Part shown: positions 45,192-54,838 of the stretch, piece after piece
How the letters are laid out: every line of letters starts with the position of its first letter
How positions within the stretch are numbered: position 1 is the stretch's first letter
Origin: Kitasatospora phosalacinea
Lineage (GTDB): Bacteria; Actinomycetota; Actinomycetes; Streptomycetales; Streptomycetaceae
Reading direction: 5' to 3'
DNA length: 64,000 nt
Assembly: GCF_000717185.1 (NCBI RefSeq)
Contig: NZ_JNYE01000063.1
Span: 6,781-70,780, forward strand
The notes under the pieces: generated by a model
Database searches by the model: none
Seen by the model: the letters and a program-made list of their open reading frames with translations, nothing else
Told to the model about the DNA's origin: nothing
Made by a program: the position numbers and the translations under genes

Positions 45192-46537
45192 CCGACACCG
45201 CCCCGACGACCACCGCGCCCTCCGAGCGGGTCCGGATGCGGGAGGCGGCCGGGCAGTTGTCCGACCTGATCCTGGACCGGCTCGCCGACCCGGCCGCGAC
45301 CGCGGCCGCCACCCGGATCCCCGCCGAGGCCGCGGACGACGGCGCGGCCGAGGGCGTCTGGGCCGAGCTGACGCTCGGCAGCGGCAGCCCCGGACTGTCC
45401 CTGGCGTTCAGCGGCGGTGCCCGGCCCGGCACCGACCGGGCGGCCCGGGCCCACGGGTACCTGGCGGTCGCGACCCGGGCCGCCGCCGACGGCGGCAGCG
45501 AGCCCAGCGGGATCTTCAAGGGCCCCGGCGCGCTGGCCTTCGCCGTGCTGGCCGCCCACCGCGCCACCGGGGGCTACACCACCGCGCTGCACCGGCTCGA
45601 CGCCTACCAGCGGCAACTGGTGCGCACCGCGCTGCCCCCCGTCCCGGACGGCCCGCTGGCCACCATCGGGCACTACGAGGTGGTGCGCGGCATGACCGGC
45701 GTCGGCCGCTACCTGCTGGCCCGCGCCGAGACCTGCGACGGGGAGCTGGCGCAGGTCCTCGGCTACCTGATCGCCCTGGCCCGCGGCACCACCGTCCACC
45801 GCGGGGCCCGCGTCCCGCGCTGGTGGGCGCTGGACGCGCCGCGGGTCGGCTCCGAGCACCTGCTGCCCGACGGCCACCTCAACCTGGGCCTGTCGCACGG
45901 CGTCGCGGGCCCGCTGATGCTGCTCGCCCTGGCCTGGCGCGACGGCGTCCGGCTGCCCGGCCACCGGGAGGCGCTGGAGGACACCGCCGACCTGCTGGTG
46001 CGCTGGGCGGTGCGCGACGAGCACGGCACGTACTGGCCGGGCTACCTGGACCTCGCCGAGTACCTGGCCGGACCCGGCGCGTACCGGACGCCCGCCGGGT
46101 GGCCGTCCTGGTGCTACGGCGCGCCCGGCGTCTCGCGCGCCCTCCAGGTGGCCGGGGCCGTCCTGGGCCGGGCCGACTGGACGGCGACCGCCCGCGACTC
46201 GGTCGAGCGGCTGCTGCGCGTCCCGCTCGACGGGTGGGGCGTGACCGACCACGCGCTGTGCCACGGCTGGGCCGGTGCGCTGCACCAACTCGGGCGGCTG
46301 AACGAGCAGTTCGCCGACGAGCGGATCGAGCGGCGGCGCGACGAGGTGGCCGCCCGGCTGGTCGACGCCTTCGACCCGGACGCCCCGTTCGGCCTGCGGT
46401 TCACCATGACCCGCCGGCCGTTCGCCAGCGACGTGTCCGGCTACCTGGACGGGGCGGCCGGCGTCGCGCTCGCCCTCGACTCGTACGCGTCCGGCGGCAC
46501 CCCGCGCGACTGGGACATGCCGCTGCTGCTGTCCTGA
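45188..46537 (+). CDS. lanC: lanthionine synthetase LanC
   Basis: This 449-residue protein has the LanC alpha/alpha-barrel signatures: NLGLSHGVAGPLMLLAL near residue 235, GWPSWCYGAPGVSRALQ with the first zinc Cys near 308, and DHALCHGWAGALHQLGR with the Cys-His zinc pair near 357. It adds Cys thiols to dehydrated Ser/Thr, forming (methyl)lanthionine rings. Its ATG overlaps a small ORF behind lanB, so the set is one transcription and translation unit with lanB. No LanT, LanP, LanFEG or regulator follows; the next gene is the convergent fumarase. Confidence 0.93.
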   Translation: MTDTAPTTTAPSERVRMREAAGQLSDLILDRLADPAATAAATRIPAEAADDGAAEGVWAELTLGSGSPGLSLAFSGGARPGTDRAARAHGYLAVATRAAADGGSEPSGIFKGPGALAFAVLAAHRATGGYTTALHRLDAYQRQLVRTALPPVPDGPLATIGHYEVVRGMTGVGRYLLARAETCDGELAQVLGYLIALARGTTVHRGARVPRWWALDAPRVGSEHLLPDGHLNLGLSHGVAGPLMLLALAWRDGVRLPGHREALEDTADLLVRWAVRDEHGTYWPGYLDLAEYLAGPGAYRTPAGWPSWCYGAPGVSRALQVAGAVLGRADWTATARDSVERLLRVPLDGWGVTDHALCHGWAGALHQLGRLNEQFADERIERRRDEVAARLVDAFDPDAPFGLRFTMTRRPFASDVSGYLDGAAGVALALDSYASGGTPRDWDMPLLLS

Positions 46538-46572
46538 CGCCCGGCGCCCGGCGCCCGGCGCCCGGCGCCCGG
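46538..46572 (+). repeat. five tandem heptamers CGCCCGG
   Basis: Five exact copies of CGCCCGG follow the lanC stop directly. Their complement can pair with nearby GC runs, so they may also act as a weak terminator between the convergent lanC and fumarase genes. Confidence 0.8.
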
Positions 46573-46602
46573 TGCCAGGCCGTCAGGCCGCGTCAGTCGG
46601 CG

Positions 46603-48057
46603 TCAGTCGGCGTCCTGCGGGCGGGTCATCCGCAGGACGTCCAGGGCCTCGTCGAGCTGGGCCTCGGTGAGCAGGCCGCGGTCGACGTAGCCGCGGTCGA
46701 GGACGACCTCGCGGATGGTCCTGCGTTCGGCGAGGGACTGCTTGGCGACCTTCGCCGCCTCCTCGTAGCCGAGGTAGCGGTTGAGCGGGGTGACGACGGA
46801 GGGGGAGGACTCGGCGTACTCGCGGGCGCGCTCCGCGTTGGCGGTGATGCCGGAGACGGTGCGGTCGGCGAGCAGGCGGGCGGAGGTGGTGAGGAGGCGG
46901 ACGGACTCCAGCACGTTGCGCGCGATGACCGGCAGCATGACGTTGAGCTCGAAGTTGCCGCTCGCGCCGGCCACCGTGACGGTGGTGTCGTTGCCGATGA
47001 CCTGCGCGGCGACCATCAGGACCACCTCGGGCAGCACGGGGTTGACCTTGCCGGGCATGATCGAGGAGCCGGGCTGCAGGTCGGGGAGGTTGATCTCGGC
47101 GAGGCCGGTGCGCGGGCCGGAGCCCATCCAGCGCAGGTCGTTGGCGATCTTGGTGAAGCCGGTGGCGACCGTGCGCAGCTGGCCGCTGAGCTCGACCAGG
47201 CCGTCCCGGGCGCCCTGGGCCTCGAAGTGGTTGCGGGCCTCGGTCAGCGGCAGGCCGGTGGCGCGGGCGACCTCGGCGATCACGGCGGCCGAGAAGCCGG
47301 GCGGGGTGTTGATGCCGGTGCCCACGGCCGTTCCGCCGAGCGGGAGTTCGGCGACCCGGGGGAGCGTCGCGCGCAGCCGCTCGACCCCGTACCTGACCTG
47401 GGCCGCGTAGCCGCCGAACTCCTGGCCGAGGGTGACGGGGGTGGCGTCCATCAGGTGGGTGCGGCCGGACTTGACGACCTCCGCGAACTCCGCGGACTTG
47501 GCCTCCAGGGCCTGCGCCAGGTGCTCCAGGGCCGGGACCAGCCCGTGCAGGACGGCGCCCGTCGCGGCGACGTGGATCGAGGACGGGAAGACGTCGTTCG
47601 AGGACTGCGAGGCGTTGACCTGGTCGTTGGGGTGCACCGGGCGGCCCAGGCGCTCGGCGGCCAGCGTCGCGATCACCTCGTTGGCGTTCATGTTGGACGA
47701 GGTGCCGGAGCCGGTCTGGAACACGTCCACCGGGAACTGGTCGTCCCAGCGGCCCTCGGCCACCTCCTCGGCGGCGGACCGGATCGCCGCCGCGGTCTCC
47801 CCGTCCAGCACGCCCAGTTCGGCGTTGACGACGGCCGCCGCGGCCTTGATCCGGGCCAGCGCCGCGATGTGGGCGCGCTCCAGGCGCTGCCCCGACACCG
47901 GGAAGTTCTCCACAGCCCGCTGGGTCTGCGCCCGCCACTTGGCCGCCGCCGGGACGCGGACCTCGCCCATCGAGTCGTGCTCGGTCCGCCACCGCTGGTC
48001 CTGCTGCTGGTCCTGCCGCTGTTCCTGCTGCCGCTGTTCCTGCTGTCCGTCCGCCAT
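46603..48057 (-). CDS. fumC: class II fumarate hydratase
   Basis: This 484-residue protein contains the fumarase/aspartase signature [15 protein letters not shown], the substrate site [17 protein letters not shown], and [20 protein letters not shown] near the N-terminus. It interconverts fumarate and malate in the TCA cycle. It carries an unusual 30-residue leader of Gln/Glu/Arg/Asp repeats ([17 protein letters not shown]) before MGEVRVP; if translation began at that second Met, the protein would have normal length. The gene is convergent with lanC and divergent from an acyl-CoA dehydrogenase. Confidence 0.93.
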   Translation of the reverse strand: MADGQQEQRQQEQRQDQQQDQRWRTEHDSMGEVRVPAAAKWRAQTQRAVENFPVSGQRLERAHIAALARIKAAAAVVNAELGVLDGETAAAIRSAAEEVAEGRWDDQFPVDVFQTGSGTSSNMNANEVIATLAAERLGRPVHPNDQVNASQSSNDVFPSSIHVAATGAVLHGLVPALEHLAQALEAKSAEFAEVVKSGRTHLMDATPVTLGQEFGGYAAQVRYGVERLRATLPRVAELPLGGTAVGTGINTPPGFSAAVIAEVARATGLPLTEARNHFEAQGARDGLVELSGQLRTVATGFTKIANDLRWMGSGPRTGLAEINLPDLQPGSSIMPGKVNPVLPEVVLMVAAQVIGNDTTVTVAGASGNFELNVMLPVIARNVLESVRLLTTSARLLADRTVSGITANAERAREYAESSPSVVTPLNRYLGYEEAAKVAKQSLAERRTIREVVLDRGYVDRGLLTEAQLDEALDVLRMTRPQDAD

Positions 48058-48228
48058 GGTCGGTGCACCTCCTGGACCGGTCAGCCTTCCACGGGCGCCC
48101 GGCATTCCCGGTGCGCCGCGGCCGCGTGTCGGCGCGCCCGGCCCGCCGCGGCGCCCTTGACCGCGCGGCCTACCGGGCGGTAAGGACGGCGGTGGCACAC
48201 CCGCCCGCACCCTCCGAGGAGCCCACCC

Positions 48229-49401
48229 ATGGCCACCGCCCCCGACCCGCTCGACCTGCTCGGCGTCGACGACCTGCTCACCGAGGACGAGCGGCTGGTC
48301 CGCGACAGCGTCCGCGCCTTCACCGACCGGCACGTCCGCCCGCAGCTCGCCGAGTGGTACGAGCGGGGCACCTTCCCGGTGCGCGAACTCGCGCCGGAAC
48401 TCGGCAGGCTGGGCGTCCTCGGGATGCACCTGGAGGGCTACGGCTGCACCGGGTCGACGGCCACCGAGTACGGGGTCGCGTGCATGGAGCTGGAGGCCGC
48501 CGACTCCGGGCTGCGCAGCTTCGTCTCGGTGCAGGGCTCGCTGGCGATGCGCTCGATCCACGCCTTCGGCTCCGAGGAGCAGAAGCTGCGCTGGCTCCCG
48601 GAGTTGGCCGCCGGACGGGCCGTCGGCTGCTTCGGCCTGACCGAGCCGGAGGCGGGCTCCGACCCGGGGTCGATGCGCACCCGGGCCCGGCGCGACGGCA
48701 CCGACTGGATCCTGGACGGCGCCAAGGCGTGGATCACCAACGGCTCGGTCTCCGACGTCGCGGTGGTCTGGGCGGCCACCGAGGAGGGCGTGCGCGGCTT
48801 CCTCGTGCCGCGCGGCACCCCCGGGTTCACCGCCCGCGACATCCCCGGCAAGCTCTCCCTGCGGGCCTCCGTCACCAGCGAACTCGCCTTCGACGGCGTC
48901 CGGTTGCCCGCCGACGCGGTGCTGCCGCAGGCCCGCGGCCTGCGCGCCCCGCTGTCCTCGCTCGGCGAGGCCCGCTACGGCATCCTGTGGGGCACCGTCG
49001 GCGCCGCCCGCGACTGCTACCGGGCCGCCGTCGAGTACGCCCGCGACCGCGTCCAGTTCGGCCGCCCGATCGGCGCCTTCCAGCTGACCCAGGCCAAACT
49101 CGTCGACATGGCAATGGAGTTGGAGAAGGCCTACCTGGTCGCGGTGCGGATCGGCCGGCTCAAGGACGAGGGCCGCGCCCAGCCCGCCCACATCTCCTTC
49201 GGCAAGCTCAACAACGTCCGCACCGCGCTGGAGATCGCCCGCACCGCCCGCACCATCCTCGGCGCCAACGGCATCACCACCGCGTACCCCGTCCTGCGGC
49301 ACGCCAACAACCTGGAGTCGGTGCTCACCTACGAGGGCACCGCCGAGATCCACACCCTGGTCCTCGGCGAGGCGATCACCGGCGAGTCCGCCTACCGCTG
49401 A
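48229..49401 (+). CDS. acyl-CoA dehydrogenase (glutaryl-CoA dehydrogenase-like)
   Basis: This 390-residue flavoprotein has the acyl-CoA dehydrogenase signatures: [38 protein letters not shown], and [18 protein letters not shown]. The catalytic Glu lies in [20 protein letters not shown], and the overall pattern is closest to glutaryl-CoA dehydrogenase. It would oxidise an acyl-CoA, possibly glutaryl-CoA from lysine or tryptophan breakdown, passing electrons to ETF. ATG 48229 follows CCGAGGAG. A hairpin follows the gene. Confidence 0.9.
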   Translation: MATAPDPLDLLGVDDLLTEDERLVRDSVRAFTDRHVRPQLAEWYERGTFPVRELAPELGRLGVLGMHLEGYGCTGSTATEYGVACMELEAADSGLRSFVSVQGSLAMRSIHAFGSEEQKLRWLPELAAGRAVGCFGLTEPEAGSDPGSMRTRARRDGTDWILDGAKAWITNGSVSDVAVVWAATEEGVRGFLVPRGTPGFTARDIPGKLSLRASVTSELAFDGVRLPADAVLPQARGLRAPLSSLGEARYGILWGTVGAARDCYRAAVEYARDRVQFGRPIGAFQLTQAKLVDMAMELEKAYLVAVRIGRLKDEGRAQPAHISFGKLNNVRTALEIARTARTILGANGITTAYPVLRHANNLESVLTYEGTAEIHTLVLGEAITGESAYR

Positions 49402-49520
49402 CGGAAATCCGCTGGCCGCAGCGGCGGCCGGGCGGCCGATCTTCTACCCGGTGCGCCGGGCCGGTGGCGGGACCGTCCTCGAACTGCGAGTACCGCCGGG
49501 TCCACCTCGCAGCGGGTGCC

Positions 49521-49575
49521 CGGTCCGCCGGAAGTCGGGGTTCCCGGGGGCGGGCTCAGACTTCCGGCGGATCCG
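49521..49575 (+). terminator. stem-loop after the acyl-CoA dehydrogenase gene
   Basis: CGGTCCGCCGGAAGTC (49521-49536) pairs with 49559-49575 with a single bulge. It lies 120 bases past the stop codon. Confidence 0.5.
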
Positions 49576-49659
49576 GAACGGTACCTGGTGCGCATGGTTC
49601 CCGGGGGCGGGCGCGACCACGATGGAAGGGACGGGAACGGCGGGAAGGGGCGAGGGGCC

Positions 49660-50118
49660 ATGAAGGGCGGACGGGCGGCGACGGTGGTGCTGGGGGCAGC
49701 GGCCGCCGCGCTGCTGCTGGTGATGGTGGCACCCGCGGCGCTCCAGCGGATGCAGGACCGGATGGACCACACCGTCCGCTACCCGAGCGGCGCCGCCGCC
49801 AAGGCCGACCGCGGCGGCGCGGCCCCCGGCTGGCTGCCGGACTCCGCGACCGGCGTGGCCCTGCTGGGCTCCGACCGGCAGGGCGACCGGCTGATCCGGG
49901 CCACCCTGCCGGAGCGGGCGCTGCCCGCGGGCTGCACCGCGGGCCGCCCGCTCGGCGACGTCCACCTGCGGGCCCCCTGGTTCCCGAGCGACGCCCCGCA
50001 GCGGGCCACCGCGCACTGCGGCCTGTACGACGTCGCCCTGGTCGGCGACCAGCTGTACGGCTGGCAGGACGCCGCGGTGGCCGCGGGCGTCCGGACGGCC
50101 GTGCCGGTCGGGCGGTAG
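49660..50118 (+). CDS. membrane-anchored or secreted hypothetical protein
   Basis: ATG 49660 gives 152 residues with an uncleaved or cleavable N-terminal helix (ATVVLGAAAAALLLVMVAPA). The extracytoplasmic part includes PGWLPDSATGVALLGSDRQG and two Cys (AGCTAG, TAHCGLYD) that could form a disulfide. No family is recognised. The final codons and stop lie inside a 35-base tandem duplication, so the C-terminus may vary between strains. Confidence 0.6.
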   Translation: MKGGRAATVVLGAAAAALLLVMVAPAALQRMQDRMDHTVRYPSGAAAKADRGGAAPGWLPDSATGVALLGSDRQGDRLIRATLPERALPAGCTAGRPLGDVHLRAPWFPSDAPQRATAHCGLYDVALVGDQLYGWQDAAVAAGVRTAVPVGR

Positions 50119-50162
50119 CCGCCCGGTGGACGGCCGTGCCGGTCGGGCGGTGGCCGCCCGGT
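50093..50162 (+). repeat. 35-bp tandem duplication across a stop codon
   Basis: 50093-50127 is repeated at 50128-50162 with one difference, and part of the unit (GGCCGCCCGGT) continues to about 50180. The first copy holds the last codons and TAG of the preceding gene; in the second the stop is changed to TGG. Confidence 0.8.
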
Positions 50163-50247
50163 GGCCGCCCGGTGGCCGCTCGGCTTTCGCGGGGGCGGGC
50201 GGATGGGATAGGACGGTGCCGGTACCCCCGCCACCGTGAGGAGCCCC

Positions 50248-51519
50248 ATGCCAGGCCCGACCGTCGACCCCGACGGCGACCAGACCGCACCCGCCGTCCC
50301 GCTCCGGTCGGAGGGGCCTCCCGCGCAGACGCCGCAGCGGGCCCCGTTCGCCACCGCCACCGTGATCACCCTGGGCAGCCTCGTCGCGCTCGGGCCGTTC
50401 ACCACCGACCTGTACCTGCCCGCACTGCCCGACCTGACCGCGGACCTGCACTCCACCGCACCCGCCGCCCAGCTCACCCTGACCGGCTCGCTGCTGGGCA
50501 TGGTCCTCGGCCAGCTGCTGTTCGGGCCGCTCAGCGACCGTCTCGGCCGCCGCCGCCCGATGCTGGCGGGCCTGGCCGTGTACACCGCCGCCAGCCTGCT
50601 GTGCGCCTTCGCTGCCTCGATGCCGGTGCTGGTCGCGGGCCGGGTGGTGCAGGGCGCCGCGGGCTCGGCCGCGCTGGTGATCGCCCGGGCGGTCGTCCGG
50701 GACCGGCTGGAGGGGATCGCGATGATCCGCTTCCTGGCCACCATGGGCCTGGTGTCCGGCCTCGCCCCGATCGTCGCCCCGCTGGCCGGCGCCCAACTGC
50801 TGCACGTCACCGACTGGCGCGGCACCTTCGTCGTGCTCGCCCTGCTCGGCGCGGTGCTCACCGCCGCCTGCGCGGTCGGCGTCCGCGAGACGCTGCCGCC
50901 GGAGCGGCGGCACGGCGGCGGCCCCGGCAGCACCGTCCGGGCGATCGGCGGGCTGCTGCGCGACCGGCTGTTCCTCGGCTACCTGCTGACCGGCACCTTC
51001 GCCTTCGGCGCGCTGTTCGCGTACGTCGGCGGCTCCTCGGTGGTGCTGCAGGAGGTGTACCGGATCACCCCGCAGACCTACAGCCTGGTGTTCGCCGTCA
51101 ACTCGATCGCGCTGCTGGCCGTGACCCAGCTCAACGGCCGGTTCCTGGTGCAGCGCCACTCCGAGCGGACGCTGCTGCTGGCCGGTCTGGGCGCGGCCGC
51201 GGCGGCCGGGGCCGCCGTGGTGCTGTGCACCACCGTGTGGGACACCGGCCTGGCCGGGGTGTGGCCCGCACTGACGCTGCTGATGGGCTCGATGGGCGTG
51301 ATCCTGCCGAACGCCAACGGCCGGGCGCTGACCATGGCCCCGCACGCGGCCGGTTCGGCGTCCGCGCTGCTCGGCACCGGCACCTACCTGTGCGGCGCGG
51401 TGGTCGCCCCGCTCAGCAGCCTCGGCGGGCACCCGTCCGCGACGGCGCTCGGCGCGGTCGTGCTGGGCTGCGCGCTGCTGGCGCTGGCGGCGTACCTGCC
51501 GCTGTGCCGGGAGCGCTGA
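50248..51519 (+). CDS. Bcr/CflA-type multidrug MFS exporter
   Basis: ATG 50248, after GTGAGGAG, gives 423 residues and twelve helices. The drug-antiporter signatures LGPFTTDLYLPALPDLTADL in helix 1, LFGPLSDRLGRRRPMLAGL in loop 2-3 and AGRVVQGAAGSAALVIARAV in helix 4 place it in the Bcr/CflA family. Members export bicyclomycin, chloramphenicol or sulfonamides by proton antiport. The gene stands alone, and its natural substrate is unknown. Confidence 0.9.
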   Translation: MPGPTVDPDGDQTAPAVPLRSEGPPAQTPQRAPFATATVITLGSLVALGPFTTDLYLPALPDLTADLHSTAPAAQLTLTGSLLGMVLGQLLFGPLSDRLGRRRPMLAGLAVYTAASLLCAFAASMPVLVAGRVVQGAAGSAALVIARAVVRDRLEGIAMIRFLATMGLVSGLAPIVAPLAGAQLLHVTDWRGTFVVLALLGAVLTAACAVGVRETLPPERRHGGGPGSTVRAIGGLLRDRLFLGYLLTGTFAFGALFAYVGGSSVVLQEVYRITPQTYSLVFAVNSIALLAVTQLNGRFLVQRHSERTLLLAGLGAAAAAGAAVVLCTTVWDTGLAGVWPALTLLMGSMGVILPNANGRALTMAPHAAGSASALLGTGTYLCGAVVAPLSSLGGHPSATALGAVVLGCALLALAAYLPLCRER

Positions 51520-51538
51520 GCGCTCCCGGGCGGTGCGG

Positions 51539-52504
51539 TCAGCGTCGGCCGCGGGCCAGCAGCTGGGCCCGGGCGGTGGCGGCGAAGGTCGGGCCGGCCG
51601 CGGTGGCGGTGGCGTCCGCGGCGGTGCCGCCCGGTTTCACGGTGCCGGAGACGGTGAGGTAGACGTACCGGCCGACGGAGGCGTGGGTGCCCTGGCAGCC
51701 GGTGCTGGTGCAGTACGAGGTGTGGCCGCTGGGGACCAGGCCCTGTACCTGGCCCTGGAAGGCGGCCATGACCGCGTCCGCCTTGGCCTTGCTGTCCAGA
51801 ACCGCGATGCCGATGGTGACGGCGCTGTTGCCCGAGGTGTAGGTCACCCGGATCATCGAGCGGCAGCCCTGGGCCGCCAGCACGTTGCCGAGGCCGCCGG
51901 TGGTGGCCTGGTAGCAGGTGGCGGTCTGGGACTCGGTCAGCCTGGTCCAGGTCCTGCCGTCGACCTGCATCGTCGCGGCGGGCAGCACCCCGGCGGGGGT
52001 GAGCGGGGCGGTGTCGGTGGCCGCCGAGGAGATCACCGTCAGCGGGTCGGGCGGCCCGGCCGGGGAGGCGGGCGCGGAGGAGGGCGCCTTGCTCGGGCCC
52101 TTGCCGGGGCTCTTGCCCGCGCCGCGCGAGGGCGACGCCGAGGGCGACCCGGAGGGGGACGCGGAGGGCGAGGGGGAGTCGGAGGGGGACGCGGTCGGGG
52201 ACGGGTCGCCGCCGGTGTCGGGCTGCTGCGGCGCCGCGCCGGTGGCCTCGACCACGACCGTCGGATCGGCCTTCGGCGTGCCGGGCGAGGAGGTGGCGGC
52301 CGCGACCGCGGTGATCCCGCCGACCGCGACGACGGCGGCCAGCACGCCGCCCGCGGCCTTCATCCGCTTGCGCCGGGACTGCTCCCGCTGGTGCTGGTCG
52401 GCGAGCGCCGCCCAGTCCGGTTCGTCGAACTGGACCCGCCCCGCCGGACCAGGCTGCTGGGGCGGCAGCGGCCCGCCCTGGTTCGTTCCCCACCCGTTGG
52501 TCAT
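51539..52504 (-). CDS. membrane-anchored protein with Ser/Pro-rich linker
   Basis: This 321-residue protein has a cytoplasmic head (residues 1-48, WAALADQHQREQSRRKRMKA), one membrane helix (GGVLAAVVAVGGITAVAAAT) and a long Ser/Pro/Gly linker (about 90-160). An outer domain of about 150 residues follows, with two Cys pairs (ATCYQA, AQGCRS, SYCTSTGCQG) and SAVTIGIAVLDSKAKADAVM. The layout is that of a surface-displayed sensor or binding domain carried past the cell wall. No family is recognised. It is convergent with the MFS gene, ending 19 bases after it. Confidence 0.75.
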   Translation of the reverse strand: MTNGWGTNQGGPLPPQQPGPAGRVQFDEPDWAALADQHQREQSRRKRMKAAGGVLAAVVAVGGITAVAAATSSPGTPKADPTVVVEATGAAPQQPDTGGDPSPTASPSDSPSPSASPSGSPSASPSRGAGKSPGKGPSKAPSSAPASPAGPPDPLTVISSAATDTAPLTPAGVLPAATMQVDGRTWTRLTESQTATCYQATTGGLGNVLAAQGCRSMIRVTYTSGNSAVTIGIAVLDSKAKADAVMAAFQGQVQGLVPSGHTSYCTSTGCQGTHASVGRYVYLTVSGTVKPGGTAADATATAAGPTFAATARAQLLARGRR

Positions 52505-52626
52505 GGTCGCTGATCCTAGAACACCGGTAGAACGCCAGGTCGAACCGGACGGGCCCGGGCGGTGGCGGGGTGCCACCGCCCGGGCCCGGTCCAGGAGCCG
52601 TGCGGTTCCTGCGGGTTGAGCCGGGG

Positions 52627-54672
52627 TCAGGCGATGGAGAAGTCGTCGCCGTAGACCGCGCCCTGGCCGTACCAGCCGTGCAGGTACACGGTGACGGTGC
52701 CGTTGGCGCCGGTGGTGAACGGGACGGTCAGCTTCGTCCAGGAGGAGCCGTTCGCCCAGGAGGAGGCGGTGGCGCCGCCGCTGACGCCGACGTACGAGTA
52801 CGGGCCCTGGACCCAGGCGGTCAGGGTGTACGCGTGGTTCGGGGCCAGGGTGACGGTCTGCTCGCACTGGCCGGTGGCGCTGGCGCTCGGGACGGCCTTC
52901 AGGGCCTTGGAGCCGCCGTGCACCGGGGAGGTGACGACCGCGCCGCCGCTCTGGCAGGTCCACGGGGCGAGGTTGCCGCTCTCCAGGTCACCGTTGGCGA
53001 GGCCGGTGGGCGGGGTGGTGCCGGTGACGGTCAGCGCGTAGGTGGCGGTGTGGGTCCTGCCCGCGCCGGTGCCGGTGACGGTCAGGGCGTAGGTGCCCGG
53101 GGCCGCCGCGGCGGTGGTGGACACGTTCAGGGTGGCGGAGCCGCCCGCGGTGACGCTGGAGGGGCTCAGCGCGGCGGTGACGCCCGCCGGGGCGCCGGTG
53201 ACGGTCAGGTTGACGGTCGCGGCGGTGCCGGAGGTGACCGCGGTGCTCACGGTGCTGGAGACGGCCGAACCGGCCTGGACCGAGCCGGAGGCGGGGGAGA
53301 GCGCGACCGAGAAGTCGGAGGCGGTGGTGCCGCCGGTGACGGTCAGGGTGTACGTCGCCGAGTGGGTGCCGCTCGCGCCGGTGCCGGTCACGGTCAGCGG
53401 GTAGCTGCCGTTGGCGACGCCCGAGGTGGTGGACACGTTCAGGGTGGCGGAGCCGCCCGCGGTGACGGTGGAGGCGCTCAGCGCGGCGGTGACGCCCGCC
53501 GGGGCGCCGGTGACCGACAGGTTGACGCTCTGCGCCGAGCCGGAGGTGACCGCGGTGCTGACCGTCGCCGAGGTGGACGCACCGGCGGTGACCGAGCCGG
53601 CGGCCGGGTTCAGCGACACCGAGAAGTCGTTGGCGGGCACGGAGGAGCTGGTGAACTGGGAGAAGATGTGGCTGAAGTCCCAGGTGCCCTGCGCGATGCC
53701 GGAGCACTCGTCGTGGCCGCCCTGGCCCGGGCAGCCGCCGTTGTCGCGCTGCAGCGCCCAGAAGGACAGCGTGTTGATGCCCTTGGAGACGGCCCAGTTG
53801 TAGACCGTGGTGGCGTTGGCGACGGTGAAGGTCTCGGCGGGCCCGAAGTCGTCGATGCCGACCATCTCGGTGATGCCGATCATGTTCCACAGCTGGGCGG
53901 AGGTCTTCGTCGGGTACAGGTTCGCCAGCTGGTTGTACAGGCCCTGCGCGGAGGTCTGGGTGTCCGCGGCCATGTCGTGCGCGGCGTTGTCGTAGTAGTC
54001 GAACGTCATCATGTTGACGACGTCGATCCGCGCGTTGTTGGTGACCGCGTTCTTCAGCACCTTGAGGCCGCTGGAGGCCAGGCCGCTGGTGGTGGTCGGC
54101 AGGGTGTAGCTGAACTGGATGCTGCGGCCGTTGGCGGCCGCCCAGTCCTCGACGATCTTGATCGCCTTGTTGCGGCGGTCGATGCCGGCCGTGTTGGTCA
54201 GCGAGTTGTCCTCGATGTCCAGGTCGATCCGGGAGACGTCGTAGGTGGTGATGACGTTCTCGAACTGGGCGGCGATCTGGTTGACGTCCGTGCAGGAGTC
54301 GGCGATCTCGGTGCCCGTGTTGTCCGCGGTGTAGCCGCCGAAGGACGGGATCACGTCGCCGCCGCCTGCGCGGATGGTGTTGATGTCGGCGCCGAAGACG
54401 GAGCTGGACACCGGCATCGAGGTGTCGCCGTTCCACAGCGCGGTGCAGGAGCCCTTGGTGGCGGCCTGCAGGAACGCCATGGTGAGGTGCTTGGCACCGG
54501 ACTGGGCGGCCAGGGCGGCCGGGCTCTCGCCGGTCCACGCCTCGAAGTACGGGGCGAAGACGTGCTGCGGCAGCGGGGTGGCGGCCTGCGCGGGGGCGGA
54601 GATCAGCCCCAGCGAGGCGGCCGCCACCGCGCCCGTGGCGAGCAGCGCTCGGAGTGGTCGGTGAAGGCGCAT
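52627..54672 (-). CDS. secreted GH18 chitinase with Ig-like and carbohydrate-binding domains
   Basis: ATG 54672 gives 681 residues; a longer start at 54840 is rejected because the signal peptide (LRALLATGAVAAASLGLISA) begins here. The GH18 barrel (about 32-335) starts PLPQHVFAPYFEAW and has the catalytic signature in VSRIDLDIEDNS near residue 153, then VNMMTFDYYDNAAHDM. Two near-identical Ig-like repeats follow (about 344 and 453: DFSVSLNPAAGSVTAG, DFSVALSPASGSVQAG). A C-terminal beta-sandwich CBM (NGDLESGNLAPWTCQSGG, about 558-681) ends the protein. It hydrolyses chitin outside the cell. The promoter holds a DasR-type site, implying control by N-acetylglucosamine. Confidence 0.92.
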   Translation of the reverse strand: MRLHRPLRALLATGAVAAASLGLISAPAQAATPLPQHVFAPYFEAWTGESPAALAAQSGAKHLTMAFLQAATKGSCTALWNGDTSMPVSSSVFGADINTIRAGGGDVIPSFGGYTADNTGTEIADSCTDVNQIAAQFENVITTYDVSRIDLDIEDNSLTNTAGIDRRNKAIKIVEDWAAANGRSIQFSYTLPTTTSGLASSGLKVLKNAVTNNARIDVVNMMTFDYYDNAAHDMAADTQTSAQGLYNQLANLYPTKTSAQLWNMIGITEMVGIDDFGPAETFTVANATTVYNWAVSKGINTLSFWALQRDNGGCPGQGGHDECSGIAQGTWDFSHIFSQFTSSSVPANDFSVSLNPAAGSVTAGASTSATVSTAVTSGSAQSVNLSVTGAPAGVTAALSASTVTAGGSATLNVSTTSGVANGSYPLTVTGTGASGTHSATYTLTVTGGTTASDFSVALSPASGSVQAGSAVSSTVSTAVTSGTAATVNLTVTGAPAGVTAALSPSSVTAGGSATLNVSTTAAAAPGTYALTVTGTGAGRTHTATYALTVTGTTPPTGLANGDLESGNLAPWTCQSGGAVVTSPVHGGSKALKAVPSASATGQCEQTVTLAPNHAYTLTAWVQGPYSYVGVSGGATASSWANGSSWTKLTVPFTTGANGTVTVYLHGWYGQGAVYGDDFSIA

Positions 54673-54838
54673 CGAGTCTCCATCAGGCATGGAAGGGTGG
54701 CCCGCGTGCCGGTGCTCGGGCACGGGGCGGGGGGTGGGCCTGGTACGGGGTGGTGCCGGGGTGGTGCGGGGCAGTACGACTCGCCCCGGCCGGTGGTCAC
54801 ACCCCCACGATGCGTCCCGGTCGGGAAGTAGCGGACTC

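Noticed and set aside
41433..46537. Reading the peptide cluster as a thiopeptide or linear azoline cluster
   Set aside because: There is no YcaO or split LanB, the LanB is full length with both domains, and LanC is present.
48058..49353. N-terminal extension of the fumarase frame to 916 codons
   Set aside because: That stretch is antisense to the acyl-CoA dehydrogenase; the fumarase proper starts at 48057.
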